This document shows, one piece after another, positions 17,542 through 24,629 of a stretch of 64,000 nt of DNA. Position numbers and translations under genes: made by a program. The stretch covers positions 37,188-101,187 of the forward strand of contig NZ_JBFLUG010000012.1 in NCBI RefSeq assembly GCF_041008525.1, written 5' to 3'. The stretch's first letter is position 1. Every line of letters begins with the position of its first letter. The notes under the pieces are model-generated. The model searched no databases. It saw only the letters and a program-made list of their open reading frames with translations, and was not told the origin of the DNA. The DNA comes from Parafrankia sp041008525. GTDB lineage: Bacteria > Actinomycetota > Actinomycetes > Frankiales > Frankiaceae.

Positions 17542-17976
17542 TCAGGACGGCCGGTCGGCCGGCCCGCTCTTGATCGCCTCGACGAGCGCGCCGATCTTCT
17601 CGCCCGGCAGGCTCCGGGCCAGGTCCGCCTCGCTGATGATGCCGATGAGCCGCTTGTTGTCGATCACCGGCATCCGCATCACCCGGTGCGACATCATCTG
17701 GTCCAGCACCGTGTCCAGATCCGCGTCCGCGCGGACGTAGAGCGGACGGCCCTGCCCCAGCTCGCCGGCGCGCACCGAGTCCGGGTCCTTCCCCTCGGCC
17801 AGACAGTGGATGACGATGTCACGGTCGGTGATGATTCCACCGAGCCGGTCGTCGGCACCGCAGATCGGCAACGCGCCGACCCCTAGGTCACGCATCATCC
17901 GGGCGGCGCTGGTCAGCGACTCGTCCGCACCGATGCACTGCGCGTCCCCGTGCATGATGTCCCGAGCTGTCGTCAT
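17542..17976 (-). CDS. Two-CBS-domain protein, Hrp1-like
   Basis: 144 residues made almost entirely of a tandem CBS pair: MTTARDIMHGDAQCIGADES, LGGIITDRDIVIHCLAEGKDP, VRADADLDTVLDQMMSHRVM and RLIGIISEADLARSLP. Length and motifs match M. tuberculosis Hrp1 (Rv2626c), a hypoxia-induced member of the DosR regulon. CBS pairs usually bind adenosine nucleotides and here there is no attached effector domain. The ATG at 17976 follows AAGGGGGAA. I could not find a clear copy of the DosR box in the gap upstream. Confidence 0.85.
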   Translation of the reverse strand: MTTARDIMHGDAQCIGADESLTSAARMMRDLGVGALPICGADDRLGGIITDRDIVIHCLAEGKDPDSVRAGELGQGRPLYVRADADLDTVLDQMMSHRVMRMPVIDNKRLIGIISEADLARSLPGEKIGALVEAIKSGPADRPS

Positions 17977-18044
17977 GGCTGTTCCCCCTTTACGGTCCGT
18001 TTTGGTATACCCGCAGTAGTCACTGGCACACGGTTGGCCGCCAC

Positions 18045-19499
18045 TCACCCGGGGATTCCGGCGGCGAGGCGCCCGTTGCGGACCGTCTCGGCGAGGGAGG
18101 AGCCCTCCTCGGAGCACCTGAGCTCGATCAGGTCCGCCCACGTGTCGGCCGCGACAGTCGCGGCCTTGCTGCGGCGTCCGGCGTCCGACCAGGGCGCCTC
18201 GAGGATCACCGAGTCACCGTTCTCCAGGGCCTCACGTGCCCGGCGCAGCATCTCCCCGCACACCGCGTCGGCCGGCCCGGAGCCGCCGGTGCCGCCAGCG
18301 CCGCCAGCCGTCGGCACCCGCGTCGACACCGACGCCGACGCGGGTGCCGACGCGGGTGCCGCACCAGCCGGGTCGACGGCCAGCTCGCGGCGCACAGCCG
18401 CTGCCGACAGGAGCACCCAGCCGTCCTGGTCCGCGGCGAGGCGCCCGGCGAGCGCCGACCGCAGCGAATCCGGGGCCCCGCCGACCAGCACCAGCCGAAC
18501 CCTCGCCCGGCGCAGATGCTCCCGTGCGAGGCCGACGAGGTGACGGGCCTGCCCCGCGGCGGACGCATCTCCGATGCGTGCTCGCACCGCCGACGCCCCC
18601 GCCCGGACGACGGCCCGCTGGGCCAGGTAGAACTGCGCCAGGGACGGCGGATGGGTCTCCCCCGCGAACTCGCCGAACCAGCCGAGGAAGCGCCGGGCCA
18701 GCTCCGGCGCACCGCGCAGCTCGAGGTCGACCGCGAGGACCGCCGCGTCCGCGAGGACGTCCCCGATGCGCCGGCTGTCGTCGGCGGGCACCCGGTCCAG
18801 CATCCGCGGGCCGTCGGGCATGCAGAAGATGTGCTCGGCCAGCAGGTTCCCGTGCCCGTCCCGGATTCGTCCCCGGGTCGCCCGCGCGTCGAACACCGCC
18901 GCCCGCCCGCACAGGTACCGCAGGCCCAGCCGGCCGATGTCGTCCACCTCGTCCGCCGCCAGCATGACGTGGCGGAACGGCGCCAGCGCGTCCGTCGCGG
19001 CGAGCCACCCGGCCTCGACGTCCGGCAGGCGACCGCGCGAGGCGATCTCCGCGGACGTCTCGCACCGCTCGTGGAAGGCGACGAGTGTGCGGGCGACGTC
19101 CCGCAACGGCTCCTCGACCGACTCCCTCCGGGCGAGGAGCTCGGACAGGCTGCGGTCGCCGGGCAAGCGGCGCATCACGACCATGTGCTCCACCGGTGTC
19201 CCGGTGTTGTCCCGAACATCGGCGACACCGAGGTACACGCCTGGGGCGAACGGACGGTTGCGCACGATCTCCGCCCGGCAGGCCGCTTCGCGCGCCTCCC
19301 GGCGGCGCAGATCCGCTCTGCCCGCGGGCGCCCGCTTCGGCATCTTGTAGACCCGGTCGGAGACGAAGAACAGGGTCGAGTGCGCGGTCTCGACAGTGGA
19401 CATCGTCGGCGTGCCCACCCCGCCACCGCCCTTCGCCTCGCTCGGGGGCGGGAACGGCGCCACCCCGCCCCCGCGATCGGACGTTCCCGGCTGCGTCAC
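18045..19499 (-). CDS. Rv2004c-like protein: APH-type kinase fold plus P-loop kinase domain, both degenerate
   Basis: 484 residues, GTG start with GGGAGG upstream. The layout matches a DosR-regulon protein family (Rv2004c): an aminoglycoside-phosphotransferase-like domain at about 40-330, then a gluconate-kinase-like P-loop domain. Key residues appear lost in both. The Brenner motif reads GHGNLLAEH (about 215-223) where HGDL is expected, and the metal-binding Asp segment reads DRVPADD. The P-loop reads GGAPDSLRSAL (340-350) without Gly-Lys-Ser/Thr. An Ala/Ser/Val-rich insert (ASAPASASVSTRVPT) splits the second domain. It may be a binding or regulatory protein, or a decaying gene. It follows the Hrp1-like gene in the same orientation. 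Confidence 0.72.
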   Translation of the reverse strand: MTQPGTSDRGGGVAPFPPPSEAKGGGGVGTPTMSTVETAHSTLFFVSDRVYKMPKRAPAGRADLRRREAREAACRAEIVRNRPFAPGVYLGVADVRDNTGTPVEHMVVMRRLPGDRSLSELLARRESVEEPLRDVARTLVAFHERCETSAEIASRGRLPDVEAGWLAATDALAPFRHVMLAADEVDDIGRLGLRYLCGRAAVFDARATRGRIRDGHGNLLAEHIFCMPDGPRMLDRVPADDSRRIGDVLADAAVLAVDLELRGAPELARRFLGWFGEFAGETHPPSLAQFYLAQRAVVRAGASAVRARIGDASAAGQARHLVGLAREHLRRARVRLVLVGGAPDSLRSALAGRLAADQDGWVLLSAAAVRRELAVDPAGAAPASAPASASVSTRVPTAGGAGGTGGSGPADAVCGEMLRRAREALENGDSVILEAPWSDAGRRSKAATVAADTWADLIELRCSEEGSSLAETVRNGRLAAGIPG

Positions 19500-19511
19500 C
19501 TGGGCCTCCCT

Positions 19512-19560
19512 CGGCTCGGAACGGACGGACCCATCTGGTGGGTGTGCCCGTCCCGAGCCG
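19512..19560. repeat. Imperfect 21-bp inverted repeat in the gap after the CDF gene
   Basis: Arms beginning CGGCTCGGAACGG and ending CCCGTCCCGAGCCG pair with four or five mismatches around a 7-base loop. It lies after the stop of the metal exporter gene and before the Rv2004c-like gene, so it could be a terminator for the first or an operator for the second. Confidence 0.45.
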
Positions 19561-19615
19561 GGAACGACCGATCACACGGCTGGTGGATGCCGGCCGGAGC
19601 GCCGGTGGACGCCTG

Positions 19616-20881
19616 TCAGTGGCGATGTACCGGGATCATCCGGGCGCCCTGACCGGTCACCACCTGGCGGACGCCGCAGGGGTCGCTGCCGGTCGGCGCG
19701 CAGGGCTCGCACTCGGTCTCCACCGTGGCGTGCTCGACACCGTACTTCTCGGCGAGCACGGCCTTGACCCGGCCGGCGACCGCCCTGGCCTCCTCCAGTG
19801 TCGGATGCCCGGTGACCTCCACGTGGGCGCTCGCCGCGAAGACCCGGTCGGACAGGCCCCAGATGTGCATGTCGTGCACCCCGCGGACGCCGTCCACCGC
19901 CAGCACGTCACCGCGCACCGCCGACATGTCCAGGCCGACCGGCGTCGCCTCCAGCAGTACCCGCGACGACTGGGCGAGCAGCCGGAGTGCCTGCACGCCG
20001 ATCAGCACCGCGACGGTCAGCGACAGCGCCGGGTCGAGCCAGTACCAGCCGTCGGTGAGCCAGATGACGAGGCCGGCCACGGCCACGGCCACCGACACGA
20101 GGGCGTCCGCGGCGAGGTGGATGACCGCGGCCCGGGTGTTGAGGTCACCGTGCCGCTCGTGCACGAACAGGGCGCTCGCCCCGTTGCCCACGGAGGCGAC
20201 GAGCGCCACGGCGAGCACCGCCAGCCCGTCGATCGGCCGCGGATGAGCGAGCCGGCCGACCGCCTGCACACACACCAGTGTGGTCACCACGAGCACGCTG
20301 GCCGCGTTCGCCTGCGCGGCGAGGACGGGCCACCGCAGCCCGCCGAAGGTACGGGTCGCGGACGGCTCCTGCCGCGCCAGTCTGATCGCGACCAGCGCAA
20401 ACGCCACTCCGGCGGCGTCGGCCAGGTTGTGCGCCGCGTCCGCGAGGAGCGCGACCGAGCCGACGATCAGCCCGGCGGCGAACTGCCCCACGACGATCCC
20501 GATGTTCAGCCCGGTGGCGACCGCCAGCCGCCGGAACTGGGACTGCGGGCTGCGGGGGACGTACCCGTCACCCGCATGCTCATGACCCCCGTGCCCGTGT
20601 CCGCCGTGCCCGTGCCCGTGGTCGTGGCCCGCGGGCTCGGCGTGGGTGCGAGCGGCATGGGTGCGGCGGACCTGGCGCGGGACGCGACCGTGACCGGATC
20701 TGTCAGCGTGGCCGCGACCGGCGCCATGATCGTGATCGTGACCGGTGCCATGGCCGTCGTGGTCGTGGTCGTGGTCGTGGTCATGGCCGTGGTCGTCGTC
20801 AGGGCTGTGGTCGCGAGCAGGGTCGTCACGCGGGGCCTGGCCATCGCCCTGCCCGGGCCCACGGCCGCTGGCCGCGCTCAA
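19616..20881 (-). CDS. Cation diffusion facilitator metal exporter with His-rich N-terminus
   Basis: 421-residue inner-membrane exporter of divalent metals driven by proton antiport. About 110 N-terminal residues are packed with His/Asp/Gly (HGHDHDHDHDHDG and further clusters). Six TM segments follow with the two CDF metal sites: ADAAHNLAD in TM2 and HLAADALVS in TM5. A C-terminal cytoplasmic domain has DMHIWGLSDRVFAASAHVEV. The second site's HxxxD points to Zn-type ZitB/CzcD members. The tail ends in Cys-rich ECEPCAPTGSDPCG. The start overlaps the regulator gene stop by 4 bp, so the two should be co-transcribed and metal-induced. Confidence 0.9.
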   Translation of the reverse strand: MSAASGRGPGQGDGQAPRDDPARDHSPDDDHGHDHDHDHDHDGHGTGHDHDHGAGRGHADRSGHGRVPRQVRRTHAARTHAEPAGHDHGHGHGGHGHGGHEHAGDGYVPRSPQSQFRRLAVATGLNIGIVVGQFAAGLIVGSVALLADAAHNLADAAGVAFALVAIRLARQEPSATRTFGGLRWPVLAAQANAASVLVVTTLVCVQAVGRLAHPRPIDGLAVLAVALVASVGNGASALFVHERHGDLNTRAAVIHLAADALVSVAVAVAGLVIWLTDGWYWLDPALSLTVAVLIGVQALRLLAQSSRVLLEATPVGLDMSAVRGDVLAVDGVRGVHDMHIWGLSDRVFAASAHVEVTGHPTLEEARAVAGRVKAVLAEKYGVEHATVETECEPCAPTGSDPCGVRQVVTGQGARMIPVHRH

Positions 20882-21360
20882 GGGTCCGACCGTTCCGGGA
20901 GGCCACGATCCGCACCCGCCGCGGCGGGTGCGGGGATGCCGACGGGCAGGATGCCCGAGCCGACAAGCTCGCCGGTACGGCCGCGGAAGTCGCTGACCGG
21001 GCCGTCGTCCCGGCCGCTGTAGGGATCGCCGTCATGCCCGTCGGCCCCGTCGGGGTGGGCGTGGTCGGGATCGACGGCCAGCACCACGCTGAGCAGGTCG
21101 TCGAGCGCGTGGGCGAGCGCGCCGTCCGCCAGCTCGTACCGCAGGCGCCGGCCTTCGGACACCGCGACCACCAGGCCGCAGCCCCGCAGGCAGGCGAGAT
21201 GGTTGGACAGGTTCGTACGGCTCACCGAGAGGATGTGGGCGAGTTCCGTCGGGTAGGCGGGACCCTTGCGCAGCACCAGGAGCAGCCGCGCCCGGGTCGG
21301 GTCGGACAGCGCGTGCCCGAATCTCGCCAGGACCTCTCCATGCGCGACAAGTTTCACCAT
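20878..21360 (-). CDS. ArsR/SmtB-family metal sensor, CmtR-like
   Basis: Winged-helix repressor of about 160 residues, aligned by eye with M. tuberculosis CmtR (Cd/Pb sensor): ARFGHALSDPTRARLLLVL, VSRTNLSNHLACLRGCGLVV, RRLRYELADGALAHALDDL. The two recognition-helix ligands of CmtR (Cys57 and Cys61) are kept in HLACLRGC. The third, C-terminal Cys of CmtR is replaced by a His/Asp stretch (VDPDHAHPDGADGHDGD). The tail adds ~50 unrelated residues. The ATG at 21360 is preferred because the palindrome ACTGAACAGT (21363-21372) then lies directly upstream as a likely self-operator; an ATG at 21381 would place it inside the gene. It precedes and overlaps the CDF exporter. Confidence 0.85.
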   Translation of the reverse strand: MVKLVAHGEVLARFGHALSDPTRARLLLVLRKGPAYPTELAHILSVSRTNLSNHLACLRGCGLVVAVSEGRRLRYELADGALAHALDDLLSVVLAVDPDHAHPDGADGHDGDPYSGRDDGPVSDFRGRTGELVGSGILPVGIPAPAAAGADRGLPERSDP

Positions 21361-21362
21361 GC

Positions 21363-21372
21363 ACTGAACAGT
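21363..21372 (-). promoter_or_regulatory. Candidate ArsR-family operator half-palindrome
   Basis: ACTGAACAGT has inverted ACTG/CAGT ends around AA and sits three bases before the preferred start of the CmtR-like gene. Position and symmetry fit autoregulation by the metal sensor. TGACGTCA, a perfect 8-bp palindrome, lies about 13 bases further upstream. Confidence 0.35.
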
Positions 21373-21497
21373 ACAGCGCATGCTGACGTCAGGCGACCCT
21401 GAACAATCGCCCACCGCCGGTGACCATGGTCTGGCGTGCCGGCGTGCCGGCGTGCCGGCGTGCCGGGCCGAAGGCCAGCCGGCGGTGGCAGCCGACC

Positions 21498-22118
21498 TCA
21501 GTCCGCGATGAGGCCCTCGATGAAGAGCAGCACCCGGGCCGGGACGCAGCGGCGGCCGGGCCCGGCGAGCACCGCGTGGCTGCCCGGGACCACCGCCAGG
21601 TCCGCCCGCGGAGCCGTGCGGGTCGTCATCCGTACCAGCGGCAGCGGACTGATCTGGTCATCTCGGCCGTGCAGGAGAAGGATCGGCATGTCGGGCAGCG
21701 CCCGCGGCGGCGGATCGGCGACGGGTATCCCCGCGACGGGCACATGGAGCAGCGGCAGGCCGAGCAGTACCAGCCCGTCCGGCCGCAGTGCCGGCGAACC
21801 CGCCATCGCCAGGACCGCGAGCGCCCCTGCGTCCGAACCGAGCAGGACGAAGGGCACGCCCGGCCGGCGGGCCTCCCCCACCGCCCGGGCCGTACTTCCG
21901 GCCCCGCTCACTGCCGCACCACTCCCACCCGGGACGACGCTCGCGGTGTAACCGTCGAGTGCGAGCCGCCGGGCGAGCCACTCGTAGGGCTCCGGGTTCT
22001 CACCCCGCCCGGTCAGCATCACCACCACGGCCCGGACAGCCTCACCGGTCGGGTGAACATCCGGGCCCGGGCCACCTTCGGTGAGCCGAGGGCTGATCGT
22101 CGCGGTCGAGGACGTCAT
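21498..22118 (-). CDS. Alpha/beta-hydrolase-fold protein with Asp at the nucleophile elbow
   Basis: 206 residues. The fold is recognised from VVVMLTGRGENPEPYEWLARRLALDGY, the elbow strand VPFVLLGSDAGAL, DGLVLLGLPLL, MPILLLHGRDDQISP and the late His in VVPGSHAVL. The elbow reads Gly-Ser-Asp-Ala-Gly (94-98), so Asp96 occupies the place usually held by Ser in GxSxG. An Asp nucleophile occurs in haloalkane dehalogenases and epoxide hydrolases, but those have a different elbow context and larger caps. The protein is small and has no cap. AGGAGG lies 12 bases upstream of the ATG. Substrate unknown. Confidence 0.7.
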   Translation of the reverse strand: MTSSTATISPRLTEGGPGPDVHPTGEAVRAVVVMLTGRGENPEPYEWLARRLALDGYTASVVPGGSGAAVSGAGSTARAVGEARRPGVPFVLLGSDAGALAVLAMAGSPALRPDGLVLLGLPLLHVPVAGIPVADPPPRALPDMPILLLHGRDDQISPLPLVRMTTRTAPRADLAVVPGSHAVLAGPGRRCVPARVLLFIEGLIAD

Positions 22119-22341
22119 GAAAGCCGTGTCCTCCTTGTCTGGCGCTCCGTTGCGCCGTCACGGCCCACCGCGGGGCATGACACTCACACCACCGTGCGAG
22201 CGTAGATCCATGAGGCCAGGCACACTATCCCCCGGCCGATGGCCCCGGCCCGCACCCCCATGACGATTGTTCGTGTCCGGCGGACGACACCGCCCCGGAC
22301 GCGCCAGACCCGCCCCCTCGGCGTCGGAACGCTCCCGAACC

Positions 22342-22824
22342 TCAGCTCTCGTGGATCTGCTGCGCGAGATAACTCGTCGCGCCGAGCTGCTCGATCAGCG
22401 TGAGCTGGGCGTCCAGCCAGTCGATGTGCTCCTCCTCGGAGACGAGGATCTTCTCCAGCAGGACGGCGGAACCGACGTCGTTCTTCGAGCGGCACAGCGC
22501 GATCCCGCCGCGGAGCAGCTCGACCGCCTCGTCCTCCTGGGAGCGGTCGGTGGCCAGCTGCTCCGGCACCGTCTCACCGATGCGCAGGGAATGCAGCCGC
22601 TGCAGGTTGGGCAGTCCGTCCAGGTAAAGCACCCGCTCGATCAGCTGGTCCGCGTGACGCATCTCGTCAATGGACTCGTGGTAGTAGTAGTCGGCAATTC
22701 TGAGATATCCCCAGTTCTTCTGCATCCGCGAATGCAGGAAGTACTGGTTGATGGCCGTCAGCTCGTTCGTCAGTACCTTGTTCAGCAGATCGATGATGTC
22801 TTTGTCGCCACGCACGGTCGCCAT
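22342..22824 (-). CDS. bfr: Bacterioferritin
   Basis: 160 residues, full length for the family. The protein forms a 24-subunit iron-storage shell with haem at dimer interfaces. Ferroxidase ligands are visible: Glu21 in NELTAINQY, Glu54/His57 in DEMRHAD and the late ExxH in SEEEHIDW. Met55, between Glu54 and His57, matches the haem-ligating Met52 of E. coli Bfr. The ATG at 22824 follows an AGGAG/GGCGAG region. An IdeR/DtxR-like box lies about 280 bp upstream; in mycobacteria bacterioferritin genes are activated by IdeR through distant boxes. Confidence 0.95.
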   Translation of the reverse strand: MATVRGDKDIIDLLNKVLTNELTAINQYFLHSRMQKNWGYLRIADYYYHESIDEMRHADQLIERVLYLDGLPNLQRLHSLRIGETVPEQLATDRSQEDEAVELLRGGIALCRSKNDVGSAVLLEKILVSEEEHIDWLDAQLTLIEQLGATSYLAQQIHES

Positions 22825-23390
22825 CTCGCCTTCACTCCTCGTCCCTACGCACCGCCCGGCCGCGGGCACGGCGCCCCCGCGGCCGGGCACGACCCGAGGG
22901 GCCAGGCCGCCGCAGGATCAGCCGTCCGCGCAGGTCCCGCCTCAGCCGCACCGCGGGATGGGTACCCGGACCGTCGCCGGGCACCCGTCCCGCGGCGAGC
23001 CGGACCGGTCGCCGCACACCGTTATTCGTCCAGGAAACAGGAAATCACACTGTCGGGCGAAACGCATAACGACAAGGTGGCCGCGAAGCTCACACCGGCG
23101 CCCGTTTAGGCTAGCCTGTCCTCAGTTAGGGAAGGCTCCACTGACCGCCCTCGACGGCGGTGCGCCGGTACCGGATTCACGGCACAGAACCGGTGAAACG
23201 CCCCGGTCAACGCATCGGAACGGGCGTGTTCACCCGCTGTCCTTCAATCACCCGCCCGGCCTCGCCGTCATCCATCGTGGCGTGTGGCACGTGGCAACCA
23301 GAGACCGACGGCAGCGCAACGTAGGGTCCGGGCGACCCTGCGCGTGGAGGCGGTCCCGCGGAACCCTGTCGAGAACCTGGAGTGCTCCCG
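22825..23390. other. Long non-coding gap between bfr and a membrane-protein gene
   Basis: No gene is credible here. The gap is a divergent control region. Its main feature is the iron box at 23106-23124, followed by a further TTAGGGAAGG half-site. A small patch of lower GC (GGAAACAGGAAATCACACTG) lies near 23033. Confidence 0.6.
23106..23124. promoter_or_regulatory. IdeR/DtxR-like iron box
   Basis: TTAGGCTAGCCTGTCCTCA matches the 19-bp DtxR/IdeR consensus (TTAGGTTAGSCTAACCTAA) at about 15 positions, with a strong palindromic core AGGCTAGCCT. It is roughly 280 bp upstream of bfr on one side and 270 bp upstream of the membrane-protein gene on the other. Confidence 0.65.
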
Positions 23391-24629
23391 ATGCGACGTG
23401 GCGCGGATGTGAGCGCCGCCCTGTTCGTCTGGTGCGCGCTGGCCAACGCGCTGGGGATCGCCGGCCTGGCGCGGGTGTTCGGCTACCCGGGCGTCCTGAA
23501 CACCCCCGCCGCGGCGACCCTCGCCGACCTGGGGGCGCGGGAGCGCACGCTCGTCCCCTGCGTCCTGCTCACCGCCACCGCCGCGTTCCTGCTCGTGCCG
23601 CTGACCGCGCGGATCGTCCGGGCACGCCCGGAGCTGCACGGCGCCCGCCGCAGCCGGTGGCTCCTGCTGTGCACCGGTCTGGCCACGAGCACCGTCCTGA
23701 TCTTCGGATGGTCCCTGTGGCTGGTCGGGGTGCCGCTGCTGGCGCACCCGCCGGGCGTGACCGGCCGGCTCGACCCCAATGTGATCACCTTCGATCTGCT
23801 GCGTGTCATCGCCGGAGTGCTGTGCGGCGAGACTCTCGGCCCGCTGCTGCTGGCCGGCTGGACGATGCTCGTCGCGACCCGTTTCGTCGCCGTCGTCCTC
23901 GACGGCTGGTGGCCGTTCGGCCCGCTGCGCCCGGTCGGTCGGGCGATGCCCCACCGTGACGGCGCGTTCGGCCGGTTCGTCGCGGTCGCCGGCGCCTGGA
24001 CGGACTGGTTGCGCCTGCGAGGCCTGCTGTGGTCCCGACCGGCTCTCGTCGGCGGTGGTGTCGGCTGCGCGGTGCTGCTCGTCGCCGGAGCAGCGTCCAC
24101 GGTCGGGCTGATCCCCGCCGCACCGCTGCCGGTCCTCGCTCGGATGGTGTGGAGCCTCTGGCTGGCCGGGGTGGGTGTCGCGGTCTGGACGTCCCGGACG
24201 CAGTTCCCGGTCGCGCTCGGCGCGCGGCCCCGGATGACCGGTCGGGCAGGCGGGGCGCGGGCAGGCAGGCGGCCCCAGCCCTCCGAGCGGCTTCCCTACC
24301 GCTACGACGCCTACCGCCAGGCCATCCGGCAGAACGCGGAGCGGCTCCGGGCCGCCGAGCGGCGCTCCGGCCATCCCACGGCGGCGGCCGCCGGGGACGA
24401 CGCCGTCACCGTGGCCGGCGACGAGGTGATCCTCGACGGCGCACGGCGGAACCCGGCATCAGCCCCGCCCTCGTCCTCCGGCCTCTCCAGCAGCTCCGGC
24501 AACTCCGGCAGCTCCGGCAGCTCCGGCGCCTCGGAGTCCCCCGCGGGTGAGGAGCTCGACCCGCCGACCGAGATCGTCAGTTCCCCGCCGGGCTCTGAGC
24601 ACCCTGGAGCCGGGGCGTCGGACCCCTAG
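23391..24629 (+). CDS. Integral membrane protein of unknown function
   Basis: 412 residues. About seven hydrophobic segments fill the first 280 residues (for example ALFVWCALANALGIAGLARV, LVPCVLLTATAAFLLVPL, LLLCTGLATSTVLIFGWSLWL, LLAGWTMLVATRFVAVVL, GVGCAVLLVAGAASTVGLI). A cytoplasmic, probably disordered tail rich in Ser/Gly/Pro follows (SSSGNSGSSGSSGASES). No family recognised. The ATG is used with GGAG about seven bases upstream. Its 3' end overlaps the converging CoA-transferase gene by 53 bp. The iron box upstream could point to iron control, but nothing in the protein suggests an iron role. Confidence 0.72.
   Translation: MRRGADVSAALFVWCALANALGIAGLARVFGYPGVLNTPAAATLADLGARERTLVPCVLLTATAAFLLVPLTARIVRARPELHGARRSRWLLLCTGLATSTVLIFGWSLWLVGVPLLAHPPGVTGRLDPNVITFDLLRVIAGVLCGETLGPLLLAGWTMLVATRFVAVVLDGWWPFGPLRPVGRAMPHRDGAFGRFVAVAGAWTDWLRLRGLLWSRPALVGGGVGCAVLLVAGAASTVGLIPAAPLPVLARMVWSLWLAGVGVAVWTSRTQFPVALGARPRMTGRAGGARAGRRPQPSERLPYRYDAYRQAIRQNAERLRAAERRSGHPTAAAAGDDAVTVAGDEVILDGARRNPASAPPSSSGLSSSSGNSGSSGSSGASESPAGEELDPPTEIVSSPPGSEHPGAGASDP

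Noticed and set aside
17977..18044. DosR box in the gap before the Hrp1-like gene
   Set aside because: No stretch resembles the 20-bp GGGACTTTAGTCCC-type palindrome well enough to report.
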